Positions 1 through 9,839 of a stretch of 40,662 nucleotides of DNA are shown piece by piece. The stretch is from Nitrospinota bacterium. Lineage in GTDB: Bacteria; Nitrospinota; Nitrospinia; UBA9942. Numbering within the stretch: the first letter of the stretch is position 1; each line of letters starts with the position of its first letter. The stretch lies in contig JACQBS010000096.1 in assembly GCA_016194325.1 (NCBI GenBank), positions 1 to 40,662 of the forward strand, read 5' to 3'. The notes under the pieces are model-generated. The model was not told the origin of the DNA, did no database searches, and saw only the letters and a program-made list of their open reading frames with translations. The position numbers and the translations under genes were made by a program.

Positions 1-36
1 CAAGAGTTCCGAGAATATAGTTCCAACCTTGTGCAT
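1..36 (-). CDS. Partial CDS running off the left edge; possible IS4-type (DUF4372-like) transposase N-terminus
   Basis: Reverse strand reads AAGGAGGAACAAACC-ATG CAC AAG GTT GGA ACT ATA TTC TCG GAA CTC TTG (MHKVGTIFSELL), with a strong RBS. The start resembles the N-terminus of IS4-type transposases. Only 12 codons are visible. Confidence 0.4.
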   Translation of the reverse strand, partial: MHKVGTIFSELL

Positions 37-159
37 GGTTTGTTCCTCCTTATTGGTATTGGGTTTTGTCAACTTCAATTATCCAATAAAAGAGGCTTAC
101 AAGCCATGCTTTTTTAATTTTTAGCGGACACTACTGATTTTTAAAAGGAGGGATTGATT

Positions 160-1821
160 ATGAAGTGGTTTTATAATCTTAAGATAGCAAAGAAACTGTT
201 TTTAGCATTTGCAGTATTGATAGCATTGATTACATTCATTGGCATTATGGGGATAAAGGGTACAATGAAAATGGATGAAGTGGTTAAGACCCTTTATTTG
301 GACAGACTTGTTCCAAGTATTGATTTAAGTAAATTAAATATCCGTATTGGTGCAATAAGGGTAGGAGCACTACAAATTATAAATGAGACAGACCAGATAA
401 AGAGGCAGGATATATTCAATAATGCTGCTAATAGTGAGAAAGAAATAGATGAATATATTGATAAAATTGGTTCTAAATCATCTATTACATCAGAAGAAAA
501 GAAGGTCTTTGAAGAATTTAAAACTGCATGGAAGGAATATAATGAAGCAAGGTTAATCACATACAACTTGGCACTGCAGGGTAAACTTGAAGAGGGGAAA
601 AATAATGCCATGACTAATGCGGGACCCAAATATAAGATTCTTGATGATAAGAGGAAGAAGTTGGCTGAAATATACGATGAGATTGGTAAAGAACTTAATA
701 GGGATGCAAGTGTCACTTTTAGCACACAAAGGAATACCGCAATTATTTCCATAGTCGTTGGAATTGTTTTTGCTATTTTTCTTGGAGTTATCATAAGCAA
801 GAGTATAGCTGTGCCTATAAATAAAGTAATGATTGTGCTTAAAGATGTTGCAGAAGGGGATATGACTAAGAGATTAGAAGTAAATTCAGAAGATGAAGTA
901 GGTGAGATGTCAATGTGGGTCAACAAATCTGTGGAGAGCATAGAACATATAGTCTCACAGGTGAAGGGGATATCGGAGCAATTGGCATCGGCATCAGAAG
1001 AGATATCATCAAATGCCCAGCATGTATCACAGGGAGCCCAGAATCAGAGTGCAAGCATAGAAGAGATAAATGCATCTATAAGTGAAGTAGCAAAGAGCAG
1101 CACAGATACAAACATAGTGGCAAATGAATCGGTTACTATCGCAAACGATGGGACTGAGTTAATGGCACAGAACATGGAAGGGATGAAGCTCATCAACAGG
1201 AGTTCTGAGCAGATAAGCGAGATTATAAATGTGATAAGCGAAATCGCAGAACAGACGAATCTCTTGGCACTTAATGCAGCAATAGAGGCAGCGAGGGCAG
1301 GAGAGCATGGGATGGGGTTTGCAGTAGTGGCGGATGAGGTGAGGAAGCTTGCAGAGAGGTCAGCCCAGGCAGCAAAGGAAATCACAAATCTGATTAAAGA
1401 GAGCACAAGACAGGTAAAGGATGGGACAAAACTGGCAGAGGATGTGAGGAATGCATTACAGAAAATCGTTGACGGAATCAAGAAGACTGCAAATTCAATA
1501 CAGAACATAGCAGCAGCAACAGAGGAGCAGTCGGCAACAATTACCAATGTAGCTGGCATAACAGAGGAGAATGCGAGTGCATCAGAGGAGATGGCGTCTG
1601 CATCAGAGGAGCTTTCATCACAGGCAGTGTCACTGAAAGATTTAGTAAGTCATTTTAAGGTAAACGGTAGTGGCAGTGGAGTATTACATCCCGAGATAGA
1701 GATTGCAAGTCTTCGGCAATCTCAGACTTCTGTTGCACCAAGGGTAGTTGAGACAGGAAGCCACCTCTTTGTAAAAGAAAAGAGGCTTATAACAGACAGG
1801 AAGAAATTAAGGGCAGTATAG
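160..1821 (+). CDS. Methyl-accepting chemotaxis protein (4HB-like sensor, HAMP, MCP signalling domain)
   Basis: TM helices at the N-terminus; signalling hairpin motif [54 protein letters not shown] at 160 follows AAGGAGGG; the track start at 154 is an upstream TTG. Confidence 0.95.
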   Translation: MKWFYNLKIAKKLFLAFAVLIALITFIGIMGIKGTMKMDEVVKTLYLDRLVPSIDLSKLNIRIGAIRVGALQIINETDQIKRQDIFNNAANSEKEIDEYIDKIGSKSSITSEEKKVFEEFKTAWKEYNEARLITYNLALQGKLEEGKNNAMTNAGPKYKILDDKRKKLAEIYDEIGKELNRDASVTFSTQRNTAIISIVVGIVFAIFLGVIISKSIAVPINKVMIVLKDVAEGDMTKRLEVNSEDEVGEMSMWVNKSVESIEHIVSQVKGISEQLASASEEISSNAQHVSQGAQNQSASIEEINASISEVAKSSTDTNIVANESVTIANDGTELMAQNMEGMKLINRSSEQISEIINVISEIAEQTNLLALNAAIEAARAGEHGMGFAVVADEVRKLAERSAQAAKEITNLIKESTRQVKDGTKLAEDVRNALQKIVDGIKKTANSIQNIAAATEEQSATITNVAGITEENASASEEMASASEELSSQAVSLKDLVSHFKVNGSGSGVLHPEIEIASLRQSQTSVAPRVVETGSHLFVKEKRLITDRKKLRAV

Positions 1822-1838
1822 ATATAATTTCCCCTCAC

Positions 1839-1910
1839 CCTACCCTCTCCCCTCAGGGGAGAGGCTGGGATCCCATTGCTGCGAAGCATTGCAATGGGAA
1901 GCGGAGAGGG
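1839..1910. repeat. Intergenic palindromic repeat (CCCTCTCCCCTCAGGGGAGAGG plus CCCATTGC-TGCGAAGCA-TT-GCAATGGG)
   Basis: Two inverted repeats read directly. A related CCCTCTCCC...GGGAGAGGG element recurs at about 28525-28585. Confidence 0.7.
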
Positions 1911-4900
1911 ATGGTTGAATGGGATAACGATATGGATGACTTAATTAAAGAATTTCTTGATGAGGCAGGCGAGCATGTTGAGGGGATGAATAAAAATCTC
2001 CTGACACTGGAAGGTAGTATTGGGAAGAGTGTTGATAAGGATGTTATTAATACCTTCTTTCGTTCAGCCCATAGCCTTAAAGGTGTATCAGGGATGCTCG
2101 GTTTTATGGTTGTTAGTAAACTAACCCATAAGATGGAGAATGTGCTTGATAAGCTCCGCTCAGGTGAATGGGGAATTACTACAGTCATCGTAGATAACCT
2201 TTTTAAAGGACTTGACAAGTTAGAGGTTTTGTTAAAGGGGATAAGGGAAGAGGGTAAAGAGGTTATTGATATTTCAGATTATGTCAGTCAGATAGAGGGG
2301 ATGCTGGGTCAGAAGGAGGCGGATAAAAAAGATGGGTCTCTCCCCGTAGGGACTGGTTCCCAAACGGTTCATCTTAATATAAGCAAGGAATTGCTGTCTA
2401 ATCTTGAAAAGGAAGAAGAAAAAAAGATTCTTGAAAAGTTAAAGGCGGGAGATGGAAATGTATATGAGATTACCATGAGATTAAACAGGGATTGCTTTGA
2501 GAGGGGTATAAGCCCGATAGATTTTTATAAAGATGTAGAGTCTCTTGGGCAGGTAATCTCTGTTGTTCCGCTTAATCTAAAGCCTCTCCCGATGGATATA
2601 AGTCTCATCAAGGAATATGATATAGAGATAGTCATTCTATTGTCCACCAATTATAACCCGGATTACATAATGTCATTTCTTGGCAGCAGTGAATTAAAGA
2701 TAAATACTATCAGGGAGATTGCAAAAGACAAGGAGTTTCAACCATTTGATAAAACAAAATATCTGCAGACATTTATAGATACAATGGAGGATGATATAGG
2801 AAAATTAAGCCATGAAATACTTAAGCTTGAAAATATTACAAAGAATTCTACAGAAGTATTAGGTGGCGATTTACAGAGCAGCATAAATGAGATATTCAGA
2901 TTACACCATAAAATTAAGGGCTCATCTGCGGCCATGGGATATAAACCCATGAGCGAGGTTGCACATGACAGTGAGACCATATTGAGCAGACTGAGGGATA
3001 AAGAGTTATCTATAAATGGAGATGTAATAGATTCGCTCCTCAAGGTTGCAGATTTCTTTCACAATAGTATTGAGAAGATAAAGGTTAATAAGGACTCTTT
3101 AATAGATATAGCGGATATAAAAAGAAAGATTGTCAGGTTTGTGAAGGATGACAGGAAAAAAGGGGTTGAAATAGCAGCAGATATGCGTAAACCGATTCAA
3201 TTAGAAGTAAGTGAATATAACATGAGCATTATCAGGGAGGCTATTGAAAAGGGGCATAAACTTTTTAAGATAAATGTGTTTTTAAAGGAGAACACCCCAT
3301 TGAGTTTTGAAAGGGTATTTCTTATGAAGAATAACCTTGATGAGATTGGCAGTGTAATAAGATGTGAGCCTGACCCCAATGTTTACAAGCAGGATAATAA
3401 CGGAAATATCAGCCAATTTGCAGCATTGATTTCAACAGATAAGGATGACAATGTTATAAGAAAGGTGGTGGATATAGATATGGTTGAATCTATAAATATA
3501 GAACCCTTTTCCATAGATGAAAGTAAAAAAGCAGAGGGGCAGGGTATAGCAGCTTTGCAATCGTCGGATAATTCCGGTGTGGTATTGCAAGGGAAGGAGA
3601 CTGTAGTATCAGATAGGAGGGATACAGAGGGCACAGGAAGGAGACTCTCAGAAGTAAGTCAGGTATCCCCTGGTGCTCAGAGCATAAGGGTGGACATATC
3701 AAGGCTTGATAACCTGATGAATCTGACGGGCGAGCTTGTTATATCCAAGGCAAGGATGGGACAGTTCGGTGTAAACTTTAAGGATATTTTTGACCACCAG
3801 AAGATATTTTCACTCCTTGACAACATAAATTCCAATCTGAGCAGGAGTAGTCTGGAACTCCAGAAATATAAAAAATCGGCATCCGGGGATTTATTTTCTG
3901 AAACTGCAAAAGGCGTCTCTGACCTCTCTGACAAGCTTTCTCACGATATAGCAGGGCTTGAAATGGAGATAAGGAATCTTTATAGAAAGAGGACAATCCT
4001 TCTTGACTTTATGGAGGAAATCAACAGTCTCGGGAGGATTGCAATCGGGATTCAGAACGGTGTGATGAAATCCAGAATGGTGGCAGTAGGCCAGCTATTC
4101 CATAGATTTGAAAGGATTGTGAGGGACCTCGCAAAAGACAGGGGGAAAGAAATCAGGCTTGAGATTTCAGGTGAAGAGACTGAGCTTGACAAGAAGGTCA
4201 TTGATGAGCTTGGCGACCCGTTTACACATATGGTCAGAAATTCCATTGACCATGGCATAGAGTCTTCAGAAGAAAGAGAGAAATCGGGCAAGAATAAGGT
4301 GGCTGTATTAAAATTTAACGCATCAAGGGTTGGTAATTATATATGTGTAGAGGTCTCAGATGATGGGAAGGGAATAGATGTAGACAGGATAAAACAAAAG
4401 GTTATTGAAAAGGGGATGGCTGACCCCGATAAGGTATCAAAGTTCACAGAGGCGGAACTGATAAATTTTATATTCCTCCCGGGTTTCAGCACCGCAAGCA
4501 AGATTACAGATATATCAGGCAGGGGTGTTGGACTTGATGTTGTCAGACAGAAGATAGATGGATTGGGGGGGCAGGTGGACATAGTAACGGAGAAGGGGAA
4601 GGGAACGAAGTTTGTCATAAAACTGCCCCTTACTCTTGCGATCGTCTCTGCACTTCTGGCGAGGATAAATACTGAGATATATTCTATCCCCTTAGATTCT
4701 GTAAAGGAGATTGTAAGATTTAAAAAAAATGAGATTCATAAACTTGACCTTAATGACACTATAAAACTCCGCGGCAAGGTTCTAACCATTGTCCCCCTTA
4801 CAGACCTCCTTCAAATGAATAATGGTTTTAAATACGAGTCGGATATCATAACCGCTGTTATCGTGGGTCTTGAAGATAAGCAGATTGGGATTGTTGTGGA

Positions 4901-5051
4901 TACATTATTAGGGGAGCAGGATATTGTTATAAAATCCATCGGGGACTACTTCAGTAATGTAGTTGGTATTTCAGGTGCATCTATTTTGGGTAATGGTGAG
5001 ATCTCTCTGATACTTGATATACCGTTACTGATGAAGAGGACAGAAACATAG
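1911..5051 (+). CDS. cheA: Chemotaxis histidine kinase CheA with two Hpt domains, HATPase and CheW-like domain
   Basis: Hpt motifs FFRSAHSLKGVSGMLGF and IFRLHHKIKGSSAAMGY; HATPase motifs MVRNSIDHGIE, DDGKGID and GRGVGLDVV; C-terminal CheW-like region. Confidence 0.93.
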   Translation: MVEWDNDMDDLIKEFLDEAGEHVEGMNKNLLTLEGSIGKSVDKDVINTFFRSAHSLKGVSGMLGFMVVSKLTHKMENVLDKLRSGEWGITTVIVDNLFKGLDKLEVLLKGIREEGKEVIDISDYVSQIEGMLGQKEADKKDGSLPVGTGSQTVHLNISKELLSNLEKEEEKKILEKLKAGDGNVYEITMRLNRDCFERGISPIDFYKDVESLGQVISVVPLNLKPLPMDISLIKEYDIEIVILLSTNYNPDYIMSFLGSSELKINTIREIAKDKEFQPFDKTKYLQTFIDTMEDDIGKLSHEILKLENITKNSTEVLGGDLQSSINEIFRLHHKIKGSSAAMGYKPMSEVAHDSETILSRLRDKELSINGDVIDSLLKVADFFHNSIEKIKVNKDSLIDIADIKRKIVRFVKDDRKKGVEIAADMRKPIQLEVSEYNMSIIREAIEKGHKLFKINVFLKENTPLSFERVFLMKNNLDEIGSVIRCEPDPNVYKQDNNGNISQFAALISTDKDDNVIRKVVDIDMVESINIEPFSIDESKKAEGQGIAALQSSDNSGVVLQGKETVVSDRRDTEGTGRRLSEVSQVSPGAQSIRVDISRLDNLMNLTGELVISKARMGQFGVNFKDIFDHQKIFSLLDNINSNLSRSSLELQKYKKSASGDLFSETAKGVSDLSDKLSHDIAGLEMEIRNLYRKRTILLDFMEEINSLGRIAIGIQNGVMKSRMVAVGQLFHRFERIVRDLAKDRGKEIRLEISGEETELDKKVIDELGDPFTHMVRNSIDHGIESSEEREKSGKNKVAVLKFNASRVGNYICVEVSDDGKGIDVDRIKQKVIEKGMADPDKVSKFTEAELINFIFLPGFSTASKITDISGRGVGLDVVRQKIDGLGGQVDIVTEKGKGTKFVIKLPLTLAIVSALLARINTEIYSIPLDSVKEIVRFKKNEIHKLDLNDTIKLRGKVLTIVPLTDLLQMNNGFKYESDIITAVIVGLEDKQIGIVVDTLLGEQDIVIKSIGDYFSNVVGISGASILGNGEISLILDIPLLMKRTET

Positions 5052-5156
5052 TGTCAAAGTATCAAAGGGTCAAAGAGTCAAAGAGTTAAAAGAAGTATCA
5101 AAGCATCACAGTGTCAAAGAGTCAAAGTAAAAAACTCTGACACTCTGACACTTTTT
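5051..5156. repeat. Octanucleotide tandem-repeat hairpin (TCAAAGNN)n ... (TCTGACAC)n
   Basis: gtgtcaaagtatcaaagggtcaaagagtcaaagag...ctctgacactctgacactttt, period 8 bp, imperfect inverted repeat directly before the next RBS. Confidence 0.85.
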
Positions 5157-5169
5157 AAAGGAGGGGATA

Positions 5170-5787
5170 ATGTCTATAACGGCAGTTTCAGATAAACAGA
5201 TGAATGAATTGAGAATCATTGCAGCAAAGGGGGCGGAGAATGCAAACCTTGCCTTCTCAAGGTGGCTGAAGGAAAAGGCGAGGCTTGAAATCACAGATGT
5301 ATCATTTGTCCCCTCTGAAGATATTGTAAAAAATGTTGGTGATGCAGACAGGATGGTTGTAAGTGTTCTCCTGAGGATGAACGGTGATATTAAAGGGAAC
5401 ATGATATTTATTTTTTCAGAAGATAGTGCAGCATATCTGATTGAGAAGGTCGGCAAGAAGAAGGTTTCAAAGCTCAACGAGTTAAATACAATGAACAGGT
5501 CAATATTAGAAGAGACAGGGAATATAGTAGGCACTGCATTTTTAAATTCTCTTGTTGCATATTTGGATATATCAATATCAACCTCGGCTCCGGCATTTAT
5601 AAATGACTATGCAGCGGCGATACTTGAAATGGCTGTTATGGAGTATGCACCTGTATCGGATTATGCCTTGTTGTTTAAAACTAAATTCTATGAGGCAAAT
5701 ACAAAGATTGATGGTTATTTCTTTATACTCCCATCTCCTGAATCTTTGAGCAGTTTATTGGAGAAGATTGAGGGGAGGGAAAGGTAA
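5170..5787 (+). CDS. cheC: CheC-like chemotaxis phosphatase
   Basis: CheC-type motif NRSILEETGNIVGTAFLNSLVAYLD; position between cheA and cheD. Confidence 0.85.
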   Translation: MSITAVSDKQMNELRIIAAKGAENANLAFSRWLKEKARLEITDVSFVPSEDIVKNVGDADRMVVSVLLRMNGDIKGNMIFIFSEDSAAYLIEKVGKKKVSKLNELNTMNRSILEETGNIVGTAFLNSLVAYLDISISTSAPAFINDYAAAILEMAVMEYAPVSDYALLFKTKFYEANTKIDGYFFILPSPESLSSLLEKIEGRER

Positions 5788-5795
5788 GAGGCGAA

Positions 5796-5880
5796 AAAGT
5801 ATCAAAGTATCAAAGTGTCAAAGCAAAAATAAGCCTTATATTGCTCTGATACTCTGACACTCTGATACTCTGACACTTTT
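5796..5880. repeat. Octanucleotide tandem-repeat hairpin, second copy
   Basis: agtatcaaagtatcaaagtgtcaaag ... ctctgatactctgacactctgatactctgacactttt. Confidence 0.85.
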
Positions 5881-5881
5881 T

Positions 5882-6373
5882 ATGGTTATAAATGTTAGTA
5901 TGGCTGATTTAAAGGTAGCTGAAACACCTGATATATTGCAGACGACACTCGGCTCATGTATAGGGATTACGATTTATGACAGGGGGAATAATATCGGGGG
6001 GCTTGCACATATCATGTTACCTGTAAATAACAATGGTGACACTAATAAGGCAAAGTATGCAGACTCAGCAATTTCTGAATTAATAAGGCTCTTTACAAAA
6101 ATAGGGATAGATAGGAGCAGCCTTGTTTCAAAAATTGCAGGTGGTGCAAAAATGTTTGAAATAACTAAAAAAATAAATAATGTTGTTGGGTCAAGTTATA
6201 TGCTTGAGATTGGTTTGAGAAATGAAGAGGCAGTAAGAGAGGGGTTAAGAAAAGAAGGTATAAGACTTATTGCGGCAGAGACCGGGAAGAATTACGGAAG
6301 AAATATCCAGTTTGAAATAGCGACAGGAAAGATGACTATAAAGAGTCATGGCAGAGAGGCAATAATAATATGA
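5882..6373 (+). CDS. cheD: CheD chemoreceptor glutamine deamidase
   Basis: TTLGSCIGITIYD...GGLAHIMLP with catalytic Cys/His context. Confidence 0.93.
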   Translation: MVINVSMADLKVAETPDILQTTLGSCIGITIYDRGNNIGGLAHIMLPVNNNGDTNKAKYADSAISELIRLFTKIGIDRSSLVSKIAGGAKMFEITKKINNVVGSSYMLEIGLRNEEAVREGLRKEGIRLIAAETGKNYGRNIQFEIATGKMTIKSHGREAIII

Positions 6374-7161
6374 AGGTAGAGCTGATTAAAAATAACGGCA
6401 TAGTTACACTTGTTCCAAAGGAGAATATAACTACGGCAAATATTAATGTTCTTATGGGTAGAATTGATACTCTTATCCTGAATAATACTCACAACATAGC
6501 AATAGATTTTGAGAATAAGATAGATGTCCATTGTGCCCAGGCAATAGGCATGTTTCTTTCCATGTCTGAGAAGACAAAAGAAAAAGGGGGGGGCTTCTTC
6601 CTGCTGAATGTACACGGGAGGTTGTTGTCACTCTTTCAGTTTTCAAATATAAGGGATAAACTGAATATATTTGACAGTAAAGAGGATTTAAACAGATGGA
6701 TAGAGAATATAAGTGGGGCTATGAAAATGGTTAGTTCAACAGAATTACGAGGGAATATACTGATTGTGGATGATGAAAAAGAGCAATTAGAATCTCTCAG
6801 AATGTTATTAGAGATTGAGGGTTATAGGACATTTATAGCATCAAACGGGTTAGAAGCAAAAGTGCAGGTAAATAGATTTCCTATAGATTTAATACTTCTT
6901 GATATAAATATGCCGGAGATGAATGGTATTGAATTTATGAAAATTGTAAGGAAAGAGAAAATGGATATGAAGATAATAATTGTATCAGGTTATCCATCAT
7001 TTGAGTATGCAGCAGAGGCATTGAGGCAGAAGGCAAGTGATTTTGTAACTAAACCGTATAACCCGTATGATTTAAAGGCAAAGATAAGGGAATGCCTGCT
7101 TAACCAACAACCTACAACCAACAACTTACAACAATTAGAAGTTGTTAGTGGTAAGTTGTGA
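6370..7161 (+). CDS. STAS domain fused to a response-regulator receiver domain
   Basis: N-terminal STAS-like region; C-terminal ILIVDDEKEQLESLRMLL...LLDINMPEMNGIEF...TKPYNPYDL. Confidence 0.8.
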   Translation: MKVELIKNNGIVTLVPKENITTANINVLMGRIDTLILNNTHNIAIDFENKIDVHCAQAIGMFLSMSEKTKEKGGGFFLLNVHGRLLSLFQFSNIRDKLNIFDSKEDLNRWIENISGAMKMVSSTELRGNILIVDDEKEQLESLRMLLEIEGYRTFIASNGLEAKVQVNRFPIDLILLDINMPEMNGIEFMKIVRKEKMDMKIIIVSGYPSFEYAAEALRQKASDFVTKPYNPYDLKAKIRECLLNQQPTTNNLQQLEVVSGKL

Positions 7162-7174
7162 GTCGTAAGTTATA
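7104..7174. repeat. Heptanucleotide tandem-repeat hairpin overlapping the C-terminus of the STAS-REC gene
   Basis: ACCAACA ACCTACA ACCAACA ACTTACA ... AAGTTGT TAGTGGT AAGTTGT GAGTCGT AAGTTAT, period 7; encodes NQQPTTNNLQQLEVVSGKL. Confidence 0.75.
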
Positions 7175-7188
7175 TTTGGGAGGTATTT

Positions 7189-7554
7189 ATGGCAAAGAAG
7201 ATATTGATTGTAGACGATTCCGAATTTATGAGAATGATGCTCAGAGGGATTTTGGAGCCTTACGGCTATTCAATAGTCGGGGAGGCGGAGGATGGCGACA
7301 AGGCGGTTGAACTTTTCAATCAGTTAAGGCCTGATCTGGTTACAATGGACATCATAATGGCAAATATGAGCGGTGTGGATTCCTTGAGGGAGATAAAAAA
7401 GATAGAGAAGAATGCGAAGGTTGTGGTGATTTCTGCGGTTGACCAGAGGGATGTCCTTCTTGAGTCTTTAAGGCTCGGTGCAAAAGATTTTATTGTAAAG
7501 CCATTTGAAGAAGAGAGGGTCTTGAGTGCAGTGAAAAAGGCGCTGGAAAAGTAA
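7189..7554 (+). CDS. cheY: CheY-like response regulator
   Basis: KILIVDDSEFMRMMLRGIL...DIIMANMSGVDSL...VISAVDQ...KPFEEERV. Confidence 0.92.
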   Translation: MAKKILIVDDSEFMRMMLRGILEPYGYSIVGEAEDGDKAVELFNQLRPDLVTMDIIMANMSGVDSLREIKKIEKNAKVVVISAVDQRDVLLESLRLGAKDFIVKPFEEERVLSAVKKALEK

Positions 7555-7615
7555 CGGAGGCTTTACTCAGCCTTAATCGTAACTAACTTTAGTATAACCT
7601 CTCTATTTTGCTAAT

Positions 7616-8431
7616 ATGAATATGAATGAAATAGAATATAACAAATTAATAGATGAGTTGTTTGTTGAAATGGAAGTAATCCAGCTTGAGAAGTTGTCTG
7701 AAATTGGCAATAAGGTTAGCAACATTGCCCATGAGATTAGAAGCCAGTTGAATATTATAAGCACTGCTGCATATCTCTTGAAAAAGACATTGCAGGAAAA
7801 TAACACGGAGGAGGCAGGGTATAATGGAAATATGGAGTTATATCTCTCACAGATTAAAGACAGCATTAGACGTGCAGAAAATATAATTACAAATATCCTT
7901 AATTTTGCCCGCCCATCAAAAAAAGAATTTGAGATTTTAGATATTGCATCAATAATTGAACAGGTGCTTGTTTTTGTAAGTATGGATTTCAATTATAAAA
8001 ATGTGAAGGTTATAAAAAATATTTCTGACGTATCTGCAATAGAGGGTAACTTAAATGTTATCAGGCAGATTTTTTTGAATCTCATAAAATATTCAATACA
8101 GTCAATGCCAAATGGCGGTGAGCTTACAATAGAAACTTCTCGGCAAAATGCAGTTAGCAATTCAAAATTGGAGTATGATGGTATATTAATAAAAATTTCT
8201 GATAGTGGAATTGGGATGAGTAAGGACTGCAGGAAGAATATCTTTAAGCCGTTTTTCAGTGCTAAAGAATGCAGGATAGGGTTTGGGCTTTACACTGTAA
8301 AAAAAGGTGTAGAATTGCACAGGGGTAAAATTGATGTTGTAAGCGAGGAAGGGAAAGGAACTGCATTTATAATAGAACTCCCCATAAGGCATGGGATTCA
8401 AAAATCAGAATCTGATATTGTAGATGCTTAA
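7616..8431 (+). CDS. Histidine kinase (HisKA + HATPase)
   Basis: NIAHEIRSQLNIISTAAYLL; NLIKYSIQSMPNGGEL; ISDSGIGMSK; GFGLYTVKKGVELHRGKIDVVSEEGKGTAFIIELP. Confidence 0.9.
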   Translation: MNMNEIEYNKLIDELFVEMEVIQLEKLSEIGNKVSNIAHEIRSQLNIISTAAYLLKKTLQENNTEEAGYNGNMELYLSQIKDSIRRAENIITNILNFARPSKKEFEILDIASIIEQVLVFVSMDFNYKNVKVIKNISDVSAIEGNLNVIRQIFLNLIKYSIQSMPNGGELTIETSRQNAVSNSKLEYDGILIKISDSGIGMSKDCRKNIFKPFFSAKECRIGFGLYTVKKGVELHRGKIDVVSEEGKGTAFIIELPIRHGIQKSESDIVDA

Positions 8432-8436
8432 AGAAG

Positions 8437-8624
8437 GTTTTAGGATTGCATTTCATGCAATTATAAAGAACTTCTGACCACAAGTTTTTATCTGGTAAAT
8501 CGTCCACATTTTCTTCTCCTTCTATCTCCTTGAGGTTCTTCTCAAGTTCCGCTGCTACTATTATCTGCCCCTCCGTTACTACCGCCTGTCCGTTATACCC
8601 CTGTATATACCCTGAACGAGTCAT
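8437..8624 (-). pseudogene. Remnant of an IS1182-like transposase
   Basis: Minus-strand peptide GYIQGYNGQAVVTEGQIIVAAELEKNLKEIEGEENVDDL resembles the conserved (V/I)QGYNxQ..V...QIIVAAEV block of IS1182-type transposases; far shorter than a full gene. Confidence 0.6.
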
Positions 8625-8651
8625 AATGGCTCAGACTCTCATGTATTCGCC

Positions 8652-8831
8652 TTTAAAATATATCTCCTGTTAATTAAGTCAGGCATTGAAAAAGAGGGAT
8701 TAAAAGAAGCCCCGGCTTCAATAGGCGGAACTGAAACAATACTCCTTGCAGAAGATGAGGATGATGTGAGAAGATTCATAAAAGTAATACTTGAAGGTGC
8801 AGGTTATAGGGTTATTGAATCTGTATTTTGA
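8652..8831 (+). pseudogene. Remnant of a hybrid histidine kinase: end of HATPase plus truncated receiver
   Basis: Frame reads FKIYLLLIKSGIEKEGLKEAPASIGGTETILLAEDEDDVRRFIKVILEGAGYRVIESVF*; a typical hybrid-kinase linker and receiver start, cut after about 30 receiver residues and with no start codon. Confidence 0.75.
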
Positions 8832-8856
8832 AAATTTGCAAGAAACAGGAGGTAAT

Positions 8857-9714
8857 ATGAAAGAGATTATAAAATGGCTAATTGAAATTGAAGAAAGGGC
8901 GTTTAGGATATACGAGAGATCTGCTGTTATCTTTTCAGATGATAAGGAATTTGCTGAATTTTTATTGCATCTGAGCAGAGAGGAAAAGTTGCACTGTGAG
9001 TTGATAAAAAGAGCTTCAGAGGTAATTGGAGACAGAAGTGATTATTCTGCCCTTGTATATATAGATGATAGTATGAAGCAGAATATTGAGGATTATTTTT
9101 CCCCATGCGAAAAAAAGATAGATACAAAGGAGATTACAAAAGATGATGTTATAGGCTGTATTATTGCCACTGAATTTTCAGAGTGGAATAATCTCTTCCT
9201 ATATATAATTAATATTATGAAACATGAAGTAAAGGAATTTATTTCAGTTATTAAGAAGATTCAGCATCACAAAAGGCGCATAGAACAGTTTTTAGAATCA
9301 CAGACAGGATTCAGTGAAAAACTTCAAGAGATGAAAAAAATACCCAAGATATGGGAAGAAATGCTTCTTGTGGTTGATGATGAGCCGGTGATAGTTGATA
9401 TGCTTGTAGCAATTCTTGAAGATGAAGATGTTGTTGATGGTGCATCAAATGGTAAGGATGCCCTTAAAAAGTTAAATGATAAATATTATTTGGCGATAAT
9501 ATCTGATGTGGATATGCCTGTAATGAATGGTATAGAGTTTTTCAAAAAAGCTGTTGAGAGGTATCCGGATATTAATAAGAGATTTCTCTTTTTTACAGGT
9601 TCCTTTGATTCAGAAGTCCTTAACTTTTTTAAACAGAATAAAATCAAATATCTTCCCAAGCCATCAAGTATTGCTGATATTAAGAAGGCAGTATTTGAGG
9701 TAATAAGCAGATAA
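8857..9714 (+). CDS. Ferritin-like/rubrerythrin-like domain fused to a C-terminal receiver domain
   Basis: AACAGGAGGTAAT-ATG at 8857 (the track start 8791 lies in the upstream remnant). N-terminal helices with REEKLH (ExxH-type), ATEFSEW, IQHHKRRIEQFL; C-terminal LLVVDDEPVIVDML...SDVDMPVMNGIEF...FTGSFD...KPSS. Confidence 0.75.
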   Translation: MKEIIKWLIEIEERAFRIYERSAVIFSDDKEFAEFLLHLSREEKLHCELIKRASEVIGDRSDYSALVYIDDSMKQNIEDYFSPCEKKIDTKEITKDDVIGCIIATEFSEWNNLFLYIINIMKHEVKEFISVIKKIQHHKRRIEQFLESQTGFSEKLQEMKKIPKIWEEMLLVVDDEPVIVDMLVAILEDEDVVDGASNGKDALKKLNDKYYLAIISDVDMPVMNGIEFFKKAVERYPDINKRFLFFTGSFDSEVLNFFKQNKIKYLPKPSSIADIKKAVFEVISR

Positions 9715-9770
9715 ATAGTTTTTTTTAGGTTAAATTTTCCTGCCTGAAATTGAAGCATAAATTTTTCTCC

Positions 9771-9787
9771 TGCTTAAATCTTAAGCA
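9771..9787. promoter_or_regulatory. Candidate NtrC-like upstream activator dyad TGCTTAAATCTTAAGCA (TGC-N11-GCA)
   Basis: Dyad GCTTAA-ATC-TTAAGC about 55-70 bp upstream of a sigma54-like promoter; near-homologous block at 15560-15613. Confidence 0.5.
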
Positions 9788-9839
9788 CAAAATCATATCC
9801 ATTTTTAAATAATCCCTATTCTAATAAGGTTTTCTTAAA

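Noticed and set aside
294-1559. Minus-strand ORFs of 215 and 171 aa opposite the MCP gene
   Set aside because: Mirror frames of a clearly coding MCP gene; Ser/Leu-rich antisense composition.
3490-3702. Minus-strand and alternate-frame ORFs inside cheA, including 3383..3634 and 3778..3996
   Set aside because: Overlap a well-supported CheA reading frame; no family signal.
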